Assembly (NCBI RefSeq): GCF_000203815.1
Contig: NW_004457708.1
Coordinates: 186,001 to 250,000 of the forward strand
DNA from: Cavenderia fasciculata
Taxonomy: Eukaryota > Evosea > Eumycetozoa > Acytosteliales > Cavenderiaceae
DNA: 64,000 bases
Reading direction: 5' to 3'
Shown here: positions 21,819 through 32,093 of the stretch, in pieces
Position numbering within the stretch: position 1 is the first letter of the stretch
Layout: each line of letters begins with the position of its first letter
The notes under the pieces: model-generated
The model's input: the letters and a program-made list of their open reading frames with translations, nothing else
Told to the model about the DNA's origin: nothing
Database searches by the model: none
Position numbers and translations under genes: made by a program

Positions 21819-22332
21819 TGTTAAAAGTTTGTTTGGTTCTGCTTTATTTTTTAAAGTCCTTTTTAAAAGTTAGTTATTGAATATTCCCTCTAGTCACCTG
21901 CATTTTAGGTCCACTTGTTTCATTTGAAGTTTGTTCTAACTTTTGTTGGATCAAATGACAACTTTTGAGTTCCTCTACTTTGTCCATTCTTCTCCCATAT
22001 TACTTTTGGTCACCAGATCACCTTAAATTTATTATAAATCTTTTTTTTTTTTTTTTCTGTACAATATTTCAAGTTGTCCAAACTTGTAGACGCGAGAATT
22101 CATTTTGTTCAAAAATATTTTCAGTGATGACAGTGAAAGAACTTGAGAAAAAAAAGTAATTAAGCGATTTGCTCTGAGATTGTGATGAGTCAAATGATAA
22201 GACGTGTCAACAAACAAACAAATAGAGAGAAACTAAATACACACAAAAATAGACAACAAAATGTTATATAAAGCAATCAATCTCATTCATTTAATAATAT
22301 ACAACAATAATAATAAATAATAGTAACAAATA
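21819..22332. other. Intergenic and promoter of the F-box/LRR-like gene
   Basis: These are about 510 bases without a supported gene. A TATATAAAG element at about 22264-22272 lies some 60 bases before the next start codon and is a plausible TATA box. Confidence 0.4.
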
Positions 22333-23760
22333 ATGAATTCATTACTACCAACAACAATAGAATCAAAGATTATATATCTTTTAAGTAATTTTGTAATAGG
22401 AGCAGAGAAAAAAGTAAACCTATCAACATTGATCAACATTTCAAATGTATGCAAAAGATGGAGAGATATTACCAAGTCTATGATTAGTACAAGACAAACC
22501 GAGGTTGGTTTAACTCTAAATCCTGGTACACACAACATTCAAGACTTTATAAAACACATCAACCATCCATTTTGTTTATTTCAACATATAAGATACTTTC
22601 AAATGCCACTAGTAGCTCCAAATCAAACTATATATCAAAGCAACATTGAATATATAGATTCTAATCTAGAAACTATTGGTACAGGACTAGAATCAATCAA
22701 TTTCAATAGAGGAGGACTCACAGTTTATAATAGATTGGTAGATAATTTACTTTCAACACCACATTCACACCTATTACCACATTTAAAACGAGTACAACAA
22801 ATTGATTATAGAAAAGGAATCAATCCAAAAATATTTGGTCAATTGGAAGAATTAAAGATTGCATTTGGAGAGCCAATCAATCACAATGACATTTACAAAG
22901 TACTTGGTCATTGTCAACGAGCCAAGATATTAGATGTGCGTATCACTACTGAAAATAGTCGATTGGTTATTCTCGACAAACTCTTTTCGAGTATTCCAAG
23001 ATCGGTCGAAAAGCTTACACTCCACGTCGAACCAAAAGTACCATACCCCTACCATTTACTACCACACACCCTCAAACAATTGGTCCTCATCAACAAACGA
23101 CAAGAAAATTCAGACGGCTACTACAAATACCTTGCCACCAGTCAAATCAATAGTGCAATGTTTTCAGATCAAAACTGGTCACGTCTCTTTGGTGCATTGC
23201 CTCTGACTAGGTTGACCACCATTTCACTTGGTCTTGTATTTCCAATAGAGATGCAAGATATTGGTCAATTTGCTCCACTACTCCCATCTACCGTCGAAAA
23301 TCTTTCCATTCGTTTCTATAGTCCTCAATTGTTTCCAATTCTCAAACGTCTCTTGTTTGAAAATGATTTATCAAATTTAAAAGTTTTAAAATTAGAAGCA
23401 ACTGCTTCTGTCAATGTTTATATGAATCTATCAAATATAATAGAGATGGTTTCAGATTTTCTTAAAATTGGCAAATCACCAAATATTCAAGAATTGGTAT
23501 TATCAAGTTATTTTGGAGAAATGATTAAAGTTGATGAAATTGGACAATTAGAATTAAACCTTTTGAATCTAATTGCAAATAGTCAAAGCATTAAGCTATT
23601 CCAAATTCAAGGTGCACCACTATTCCGTACACCCTTGACAATTACCGATTATCCAATTGGTCAAATTTTAGTAAACACTTATAATTCAATGAATATAAAT
23701 AGTCCTTTAATATCAATTCCAAATGGTATTGAATATTTAATAATAAATAAAAATAATTAA
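22333..23760 (+). CDS. F-box/LRR-like protein, dictyostelid multigene type (475 aa)
   Basis: A single exon. Residues 1-55 resemble an F-box (hydrophobic start, then ISNVCKRWRDITKSMI, where the Cys-x-x-Trp spacing is typical). The rest has irregular leucine-rich segments (VEKLTLHV, LKQLVLIN, LTTISLGL, VENLSIRF, LKVLKLEA, IQELVLSS), each of about 25-60 residues. Proteins built like this are a large lineage-specific class in social amoebae and probably act as substrate receptors of SCF ubiquitin ligases, but no substrate can be inferred. The start ATG is preceded by an AT-rich leader and a TATA-like element. The stop lies only 14 bases from the stop of the convergent acyltransferase gene. Confidence 0.75.
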   Translation: MNSLLPTTIESKIIYLLSNFVIGAEKKVNLSTLINISNVCKRWRDITKSMISTRQTEVGLTLNPGTHNIQDFIKHINHPFCLFQHIRYFQMPLVAPNQTIYQSNIEYIDSNLETIGTGLESINFNRGGLTVYNRLVDNLLSTPHSHLLPHLKRVQQIDYRKGINPKIFGQLEELKIAFGEPINHNDIYKVLGHCQRAKILDVRITTENSRLVILDKLFSSIPRSVEKLTLHVEPKVPYPYHLLPHTLKQLVLINKRQENSDGYYKYLATSQINSAMFSDQNWSRLFGALPLTRLTTISLGLVFPIEMQDIGQFAPLLPSTVENLSIRFYSPQLFPILKRLLFENDLSNLKVLKLEATASVNVYMNLSNIIEMVSDFLKIGKSPNIQELVLSSYFGEMIKVDEIGQLELNLLNLIANSQSIKLFQIQGAPLFRTPLTITDYPIGQILVNTYNSMNINSPLISIPNGIEYLIINKNN

Positions 23761-23774
23761 AAAAAATAATTTAT

Positions 23775-25954
23775 TTAATTTAATAATGAATATTTAATAA
23801 TTGATGGTTTTGGATGAAATAATAATTTTTCCAAATTGATTGCTGGTTTTTCAATTGTAAGATGAAGAATAAAGGCACATGCCAAAGAAATTACAAGGTT
23901 GAATATCGAGGTGGCGGCAACATCTACAACTGCATAGTGAAAGAGTGTTACTCTACAAAATGCAAATACCCAAATCACAATAGGGTGGACAATATAGGTA
24001 GAGTAGGTGAGTTTGGAGAGGTTCTTGAAAATAGGTTGTTCAAACAACCATGCAACAATCCCACCACGACCTGCAAAGGCAGTGATGATAAATAGACCAG
24101 CACCAATAACAAATCCAGTATGTCCAGATGCATTGAAAAAGGCATTATGAAGAGTTGACCATCCATCACCAATATATGAATTGTAAGAGATGAATGTAAA
24201 GAAAGTGGTGATACCAAGTGCAATGATATAGGAGAGGTAACGAACAGGTGCCTTGTTTTTGATGACTCGCATAATGACTGGTGTGTCAACAATCATTGCC
24301 ATGGCCAAACCAACTGCATAGGCACCAACTCTTGTCCAGGGCTTTTGATAAATATCAGTTGTAAAATTAGTTACCTTTCCTTGTAGTTGGGTAAACTCGA
24401 AAAAGGTATTGAGTTTATACTTTAAAGTGATCCAAAAATTGGTTGTAAAGGTAATGGCAAAAAGTACAAACACAAAAGCAACTCCAAACTTTTTGTTCTT
24501 TTTGTAAAGGACTGCGGCTATAGGAGCGACAAAGATATAGTAGATCATGTCATCCCCAAGGTACCAACTCCATCCCATACAGCTGGTTTGTGGGTACAAA
24601 GTGTTGATGTACAAGAGGTTAGACCACCAGGAATTTTCACAACTAGAAGCTACACTATAATAACCAAACCACCATGGACCAGAACCAATTTGAGGACTAA
24701 GTTTCCAAAAGAAAAACAACATGAAAAAGTAGAGTGGCGAGAGACGGATATATCGATGTACAATGTATTTTAACCAAAACTTGTATTTTGGTCCATCAAT
24801 ATAAGTTGCTTTTTCAAGTTGTTGCAACAAACTGTTACAAACCAAAAATCCAGACAACATGAAAAAGGTATCAACTGCAAATTCTGCAGCACTTATCAAT
24901 TGGAATGGTACAGTTGGGACGATATTAACCAAGACAGTTTGTAAATTATCATATCCAAAATTAATGTTGAATAAAATGTTGTGACCAATGACAACCCAAC
25001 AGGTACCAAAGAAACGGATGCCATCCAACACATCAAAATGTTTCTTGTCAGAGGATGAGGTTGTAAAACTATGGTAGTTTTGGATCAACGAGAATGCCAA
25101 TAGTATTTGGAGTGGTGTGGAGGCCTCTTTCATATCTCCTTGGTAGCTGCTGTTGTGGTTGATTTGATTCTTTTCCCAATCATCGTTTTTGTTGCTACTG
25201 ATACGGTATGATTCAGTGTCTTGATTCTTTTTGGCTATTGCCTTATGTGTATAGAGATAGTATTCAGCAATAGTACCAGCACACACAAAGGCGGCGATAA
25301 TAGAACACAAGATAATCATTACAATTGGACCAGCAGTCATTGGTAACTTGTCAGTAAGATTATCACCAGAATAACAATGAATGTCAAAACCACCTCCAAG
25401 ACCAGCCTCTTCCAAGTAAGGGGCCATACCAGTCATATTGATCAATGTTTGTAATGCCATATTAATGTCAGTCTCTGAGCATGAAGAGGGAAGACATAAT
25501 GCAGCCAATGCAGTAACAAATCCATTATCAGTGGTCACTGCACAATATTGTGAAACATTGCTTAGTAAACTTAAACAATTATCATAGTTTCCCAAGATCA
25601 AAAAATCCTTTTCCACTTGCTTCAATTACTAAATTAAAAAAAAAAGTTAGAATAAAGATAGATTGATTAATTTAATTTATACATACTTTCAAATGAGCTT
25701 GGATACTTTAATTTTGATAAAGCATATAAATCTGTTTCACATTGTGGTGATATTGATTCAGATGATGAACCACCAATCTGTTGTTGTTCAAATGTTGAAT
25801 AAACATTGACAAGTGAAGCTCCAGATGCAATCGATTGTTTGGTGAAATCAACAAGTTTATGTAGGTCTGGTCTAGATACTCTTGCATCAACAACAATTGC
25901 TAATACTAAAACAAATATTGTTACAATAGTTATGATTTGATTTAATCTCACCAT
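23775..25954 (-). CDS. Acyltransferase-3 family multi-pass protein, NRF-6-like (minus copy, with frameshift)
   Basis: Two exons: 25954-25687 and 25628-23775 (phase 1), about 706 aa if corrected. A signal peptide (MVRLNQIITIVTIFVLVLAIVVDA) is followed by a Cys-containing luminal region resembling the NRF domain and then 10 or more membrane segments of the acyltransferase-3 type, including DGIRFFGTCWVVIGHN with the conserved His. The family moves acyl groups onto lipids or glycans; nose-resistant-to-fluoxetine proteins of nematodes are the nearest described type. The inverted paralogue at 50825-53061 is about 90% alike. Relative to it, this copy has one extra G in the GGG at 25591-25593 (CTTGGGAAAC versus CTTGGAAAC), which puts exon 2 out of frame after about 15 codons. 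A downstream alternative acceptor (GCAAG/TGG) would restore the frame but lose a conserved stretch. Confidence 0.8.
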
Positions 25955-26256
25955 CTTTCTTTTGTTTAAAATAAAAAGAAATTGAAATATAAATCTAGAA
26001 TGATTGATAAACTCCAACTCGCAACTTTTTAAAATTGAAAAGTATTACATCTCTCATCTCCTTGAGAGTCTTTAAAAGAAAAGAGAGGGAGTATGGATAT
26101 ATGCCATCACGTAAACACGATCACCTCTTTCGGGTATTGGGCTATTGATTCCTAGGTTGCCAAGAATGAGAATTTCGGGGTTATGAAAACTCGATGATAT
26201 TATTAGTTTCTTTTTTTTAGTTTCGAAAATATCTTTTAATTATTTATTTTATAGAT
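25955..26256. other. Intergenic: acyltransferase promoter and 3' flank of the PHF12-like gene
   Basis: These 300 bases have a mixed composition; no ORF or RNA gene is supported. Confidence 0.4.
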
Positions 26257-29200
26257 TTAAATTAATTTAGGAAAACCTTTAGATTTAAAAAGATTTAAAA
26301 CACTTGTAATATTATTTGGAAGTATTTCAAATCTAAAAGAGGTTGTTGATATTTTAAGGATATCGCCTGTTGCTAGGGGTTTTGATTCCTTGTAAAAGAC
26401 GGCTTCGGGTGGTGATAAAAATTGAGTTTCCTTGGTGAATGTTGCCATTTGATCTTGAAGTATTCTGGTGCCATTGATAAATGTATTGTTGTTTCTTGCA
26501 AAGCTGGCAACTGCAAATCGATTCTTGGTCAAGTCATATTCAATGACTGCGTGGTGATGAGATACTGCTCTGTCCTTTAGCCAAATATCTGTAGATATAC
26601 CATTCTTTTTCTTTCCTCTACCAATGATAATTCTACTCAATTTCATTTGATGTGCTAAAGATTCTCCTCCTTCTGCTGTAATCATATATAATACAGCTAT
26701 CGGTATAGATAATATATAAATTGAATCTGTAAAAATGCCTCTTACAAATGTTGGTGATGCTATTGATAATGATTGTTGTACAATGTTTGAAGAAGATGTA
26801 ATTTGAACTGAATGAATTGGTGTAGGAGAAAGAGGTAGAGGTGGTTGTGGAGGAGGATCTATTTTTTGAGCAACTTGATCTATTTTTTGATCAACTTGAG
26901 TTATAATTGGAGAAACAAGAGGATTAGAAAGTGGAAGTAAAAGTTGTACTGGTTGTGGTGATGTAGGTGGTTGAGGTTGACTTGTTGTTGTTGTAGTTGG
27001 TGTATTATTTGATTCAGATAATTGAGTTCCTCCCATCTTTACAATAACCTTTTTAAAATCACCTCCTGGAGATGGTACTTTGAATGTCATATTTAGTCTA
27101 GATGGAGAGATTGTTGGATTTTGTGTAGTAACAGGTGTTGTTGATGAGGGTGATGACAATATACCAGTTGTAGTTGTCGCTGTTGTTGTCGATGAAACAA
27201 CAGCAGTTGGTATTATAACTGGTGATGGTGAAGGTGGTGATGGGGTACTGGGAGATGGGAAAACAGCTGGTGGTAATGGTACAGTCTTTGACTTTGTTGG
27301 TTTTTTAGATGGTGGAGGTTGTGGAATTTGCAAGGTTGATGGTTTGTATGGTGAAGGTGAAATGGTCGATGATGACGATGATGATAACGTTTCGACAGCA
27401 GGTGGTTGTTGTTGTTGACCTACAATGGTTGGTACTCTTGGTAATCTTGGTAATCTTGGACTAAGTATTGTCTTTGGAACAAATGGTGATTCTGGTTGTT
27501 GGATGGAAGTGTTTGGTGTCGACGATGAAGCAGATGGAGTTGACACTAAAATAGTTGAAGAATCCAATGATGGAGACATTGGAGTGGTAGGTGGTGATAA
27601 TTGACCAGACTTTTGAATTGGTGAAACAATTTCAGAAGGTGTGGTGGTGGTAGTAGTAGCAGAGGGAGAGGATGAAGGTGAATTTTTGTGTTGAATACGA
27701 AGTGGTAATCGACCATAAATTTGTCGATGATCGGTAGATATTGGTTTGTCGGGTGTAGAGATGGGAGCTATAGTTGGTAAAGGACTAGACACCCATTGTT
27801 CAGTGACAGAGTGTTTTGTTGTATCTTCTGGACTGGCAGGAATAACAATCGATACTTCACTAAAAGATTCTTGATCATCTAAAGTCGTGGCAGTAGTGGT
27901 AGCGGCACCCTTTGTTTTCTTTAGAGTTGGCAAATTGGTTATAGTCGATTTATCCATTGATTTTCTTTTGAAAAATTTGGCTATGTTTTGTGATTGAGGT
28001 TGAGGTTGAGATTGAGATCGATCAATTTCCATTTGTTGTGGTTCCTCCTCTTCTTTTCCAATTTCCTTTTGTAATTCTTTTTCCTTTTCCTTTTGTGCTT
28101 CCAATTCTCTTTTTTCTTGTCTTTCTCGGTCTCTTCTATCACGTTCTTCTTTTTCCTTTTCTTTTCTCTCTCTTTCTCTTTCTTTTTCCTTTTCTCTTCT
28201 TTCAGATTCTTGTCTTTCTCTTTCTCTTTGTCTCTCTTTTTTAGAATCTTTTTTTGGTGCTGGTGTTGGTATTGGTGGTGTTGGTATAGGAATAGGAATT
28301 TCAATCTCTTTTTCTTTTTCCTTTTCTTTTTCCTCTTTTTCTTTTGTCTTTTCGACTCTTCTACTTCCATTTGATTTTTTACTACTACTACTACTACTAC
28401 TACTATCAATATCCATCATAGAGTTTGTTGTTGGAGTAGATGGTTCGGAAACAAAAGTTGTTGTTGTTGTTGTTGTCGTTGTCGGTTGAACTTGGGGTGG
28501 ATTAAAAGATGAAGATGGATTAGAGGATGGATTTGAAGTTGAATGAAAATTTGCGCGTGCTTGGAATATTTGATTATTAATTTGCATTAATCTTTGCCAT
28601 GCAAGAAATTGTGTAAATAATGGTGATAATGAAGACATTACAAATGAATTACAATTATCAATTGGTTGATTTGATAAATCACTTGGGAATATTCCAAATT
28701 CTGATGGCTATAAAAAAGAAAATTATAATGTCAATTGTTTAAAATTTCAAAATTTAATAAACATACCATTGAAGCAACAGATAATCTTCTTTGTTCTTTT
28801 AGTAATTGATCCAATTTCTTTAAATTTTCATTATTTGCGTCTTGTTGTTCTTCATCATCCATATAAACATCATGATCTCCATCCTTATTTTTTTGCCTAC
28901 TAGTAGCTTTTCCACTACGATGAGAAACTTTACTATTATTATTATTATTCTTTTGATTATTATTATTATTATTATTATTTATATCCGTTTGTTGTTGTTG
29001 TTGTTGATTATTATTAGTCAAAAATGAATAATTATCTTTTCCAAATAAATCAACAATTAATTGATGATCATAATAATCTTTTGATGATAATCCCTAAATG
29101 ATCATTAAAAAGATAATAATGTTTAATAAAAAACAATCTTCTAGATTTAGTTGTTTTGGGATACAAACATTTCCATAAATATTTTCATAGAATGGATCAC

Positions 29201-30371
29201 GATAAGAAGGATTATAACGATTTTGAAATACTTTGGGAGCAGTTGCACCACCAATAGTACTGTCACCACCAAATTCAAGAGTGAATCGATCACTTAGGAA
29301 TGGAGAGTGAATATTTCTACGATTTTTGTTTGAATCGTTTGTAAAGCTATTTTGATTGTTCTCCATCGACGACACTGATGAAGATGTAGATGCTACTGAT
29401 TCCTTTTCTTTTTTGTTTGATTGATTATTACTTTTTTGTTGTTGTTGTTTATCGGCATGTAAATCACATTTCCAAGTAAGAGGTTTTCGAACCAATGGAG
29501 GATCCAAACAATAAGTGTGAACTGAAATTCTACATTTTGAATGTGAACAATGTAACATATCTTCCATTGAATCATCACCATCACAAACATTACAAAATGA
29601 TTGTTTAAATGAATTATCTAGAAAAGGTAAAAAGAAAAAGAAAGAAAGAAAGGATTGTTTAATATTTTGATTTTTTTTTTTTTTAGATCATTCATATCAT
29701 ACTTAATAAATATTCTTCAGGTAATGTAAAACATGATGGATTCAATGTATCTAATGAATCAAATAATGATGACAGTATTGATTTTGAATGTTTTGGTTTA
29801 GGGTTCTAGAAAAAAAAAAGGTGTTAATATCACATATTTATATATATATATCACATCTCGATCATATCATACTTTATTTTGTTCACAAGAATGACAAAAC
29901 CAATCACCTTCAGGAAGAGAGGATACTGGTGGATCCAAACACATCATATGGAATGCGCATTCACATGATTCGCAACATAACAAATCACCTCCATCATGAC
30001 ATGCATCACAGAAATCATTATTAACCAATCCAACAGAATTCTAAAAAGATAAAATAGATAGATTAGATTAGGTATATATAATCAGTATAAATATAGATAG
30101 AGATATATATATATCATTTGATTCATACCAATTGTTCTTCATTTTCATTGACGATATAGAATTGAAGGTTCTCTTTGACACGTTCTTTTGCAACTTGTCT
30201 TTCTCTTGTAACCTTTTGTTTCTCTTCTTTTTTCTTCATTGCTATTCTTCTATTTGTATGTAAGTCCGATTGAGAACCTATAGTTTGTTGTTGTTGTTGT
30301 TGTGGTTGCGTTGTGGATGATGTTGTTGTTGATGTTGATGTTCCAAGTGAACTTGCATGCACACCAGTCAT
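26257..30371 (-). CDS. PHD-PHD-FHA protein, PHF12-like (about 1246 aa)
   Basis: Six exons: 30371-30129, 30040-29873, 29805-29703, 29617-29169, 29093-28767 and 28707-26257; all phases agree. PHD finger 1 lies at about residues 90-133 (FCDACHDGGDLLCCESC...CLDPP...WFCHSC). PHD finger 2, at about 178-220 (FCNVCDGDDSMEDMLHC...HTYCLDPP...WKCDLH), is less canonical. A low-complexity Ser/Thr/Pro and Lys/Glu-rich middle is followed by an FHA domain at about 1118-1230 (IIIGRGKK, AVSHHHAVIEYD, NNNTFINGTRI). This PHD-PHD-FHA order is that of PHF12/Pf1, a Sin3-HDAC corepressor subunit that reads chromatin. The intron at 29168-29094 uses a GTTTGT donor, which is needed to keep the frame. The start ATG at 30371 is the first in the frame. 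Confidence 0.82.
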
Positions 30372-30689
30372 TTGATGCACCAATCAATCAATATAAGAAT
30401 GTCAGATGAGTTGATATGATAGTATTGGTATTGAACGAGTTGATTGATTGATCGATCGATCTATATAGATTGATAGATCTTACACCAAAGAATGATAATG
30501 AAAACTAAACTAATTATGACTTCAAAAAAACAAACAAATATTAAATTAAAGATGAAGTTGGAAAATAAACGAGAGTTGGAGTTACACCCCCTCATCTCTC
30601 TCTCTCTCTCTCTATAAATCGAATCGATCATTCAATACTAGTATATATCTATATATTCTATATTCTATATTGATTTATTATTATTTAGT
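30372..30689. promoter_or_regulatory. Promoter of the PHF12-like gene and 3' flank of emc2
   Basis: These 318 bases contain repeated TTGATTGATCGATCGATC-type palindromic sequence (about 30439-30460) and a CT dinucleotide run (30594-30613). No coding sequence is seen. Confidence 0.4.
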
Positions 30690-31882
30690 TTATTTATTGA
30701 GAACGTCGGTATGTTGAATAAAAGCATTGACTATTGATAACTTGTGAGGAGTGTATTTGGCAGTGATGGCACGCAATTCAGATTGACACCATTGATACAA
30801 TTCGATTTGTGGCTCGCGAAGTTTAGTAGTTCCATAACCATGTGTATTACAGAATGAAAATATACACTAAATAAAAAAAGAAAGAAAGAAAGAGATTGGT
30901 TAAAAAAAGAAAGAAAGAAAGATATTCATTCTTTTGATTTCTTCTTCTTACCATAATGATACCATAAAGAGCAGTTAGATTAGTTGGAGGAATAGCATTA
31001 TCTTGAGAGGTGTGATTATTAAGTTCGAGTGAATGAGTATAGTATTTAAGAGCGACGATATAGTTTTCAGCACCTCCTATACTATAAATCAACTCTGCAT
31101 ATTTAACATAATAAATGTAATTGATTGGTGCTGCCAATATTAATTCTTCATAACAAAACATTGCATTCTTGAATCTACAAATATTAATATATTGATTAGA
31201 TTAATATTCATTTATCTTTCATTCAATTCTATTTCTATTATTCATTTCATCTTACGATAATAATTTAATATTTAGATGAGCCAATTCTAACCAAGCTTCA
31301 GGATCAATCATAAAAGCTTGAAGATAGGTATTTAACATTGTGATGGCTTGTTGATATTGACCCTTTGATTTCAAGATGGATACTTGTCTCTTCATGGTCA
31401 ATTGATCGGCCGGATATTTTTCCAATACACCTACATAGATATCGTTTGCTTTGCCAAAGGTATTGCTACACTCTAATTGCATAGCTCGCAATCTCGATAC
31501 TCTTACACTCTTTTCTCCAAACTTTTTAACCAATCTATCTTCTATAAATTCTGATGCTTCCTTTGCTTTGTTACATTCTAATAATGCCAATACAACTTGT
31601 TCAACAATATCATATGCTACACAAACAGAGAAAGTATTAGTCACTAACCATTCATATATATATCTTTCTTTCTTTTTCTTTACCTTCATTCTCTGTAGTA
31701 ATCTTTGAAAAGTATTTAGATAAAAGAGTAGAACCCAAGTCTGCTACCAATCTTGTTGATCTAAGCTTTGTGATTCTAAGGAATCGGAGAAACTCTATCA
31801 CCAACTTTGCATCAAATGACTTTTTATATACCTTTTCTCTATATTCTTTTAATTGTGCTACTTCACTTTGATTAATATCCAT
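30690..31882 (-). CDS. emc2: ER membrane protein complex subunit 2 (319 aa)
   Basis: Four exons: 31882-31684, 31616-31256, 31174-30952 and 30866-30690, phases 1, 2 and 0. EMC2 is the cytosolic TPR-repeat scaffold of the ER membrane protein complex, an insertase for tail-anchored and polytopic proteins. The protein is all alpha-helical TPR type, with the family's recognisable central and C-terminal blocks: DPEAWLELAHLN, FCYEELILAAP, YYVKYAELIYSIGGAEN and the LELNN...LTALYGI segment. Its length is close to the human 297 aa. The next gene is divergent, with only 211 bases between the start codons, so the two promoters overlap. Confidence 0.92.
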
Positions 31883-32093
31883 GATTAATATATATACACA
31901 AAACAACAAACTTGGTCAAAGCGCACATACATAATACTTGTCTGTTTGGTGAACTTGCAAAAAAAAGCTTTTTATTTTTTTTTTTTGAGACAACACACGA
32001 AACGAGAGAGAGGATATGATTATCACGTTTCATTCTCATCTTTTAGTATCACTAGTTTATATTTATATATATATATTTGTTTAGATAGATAGG

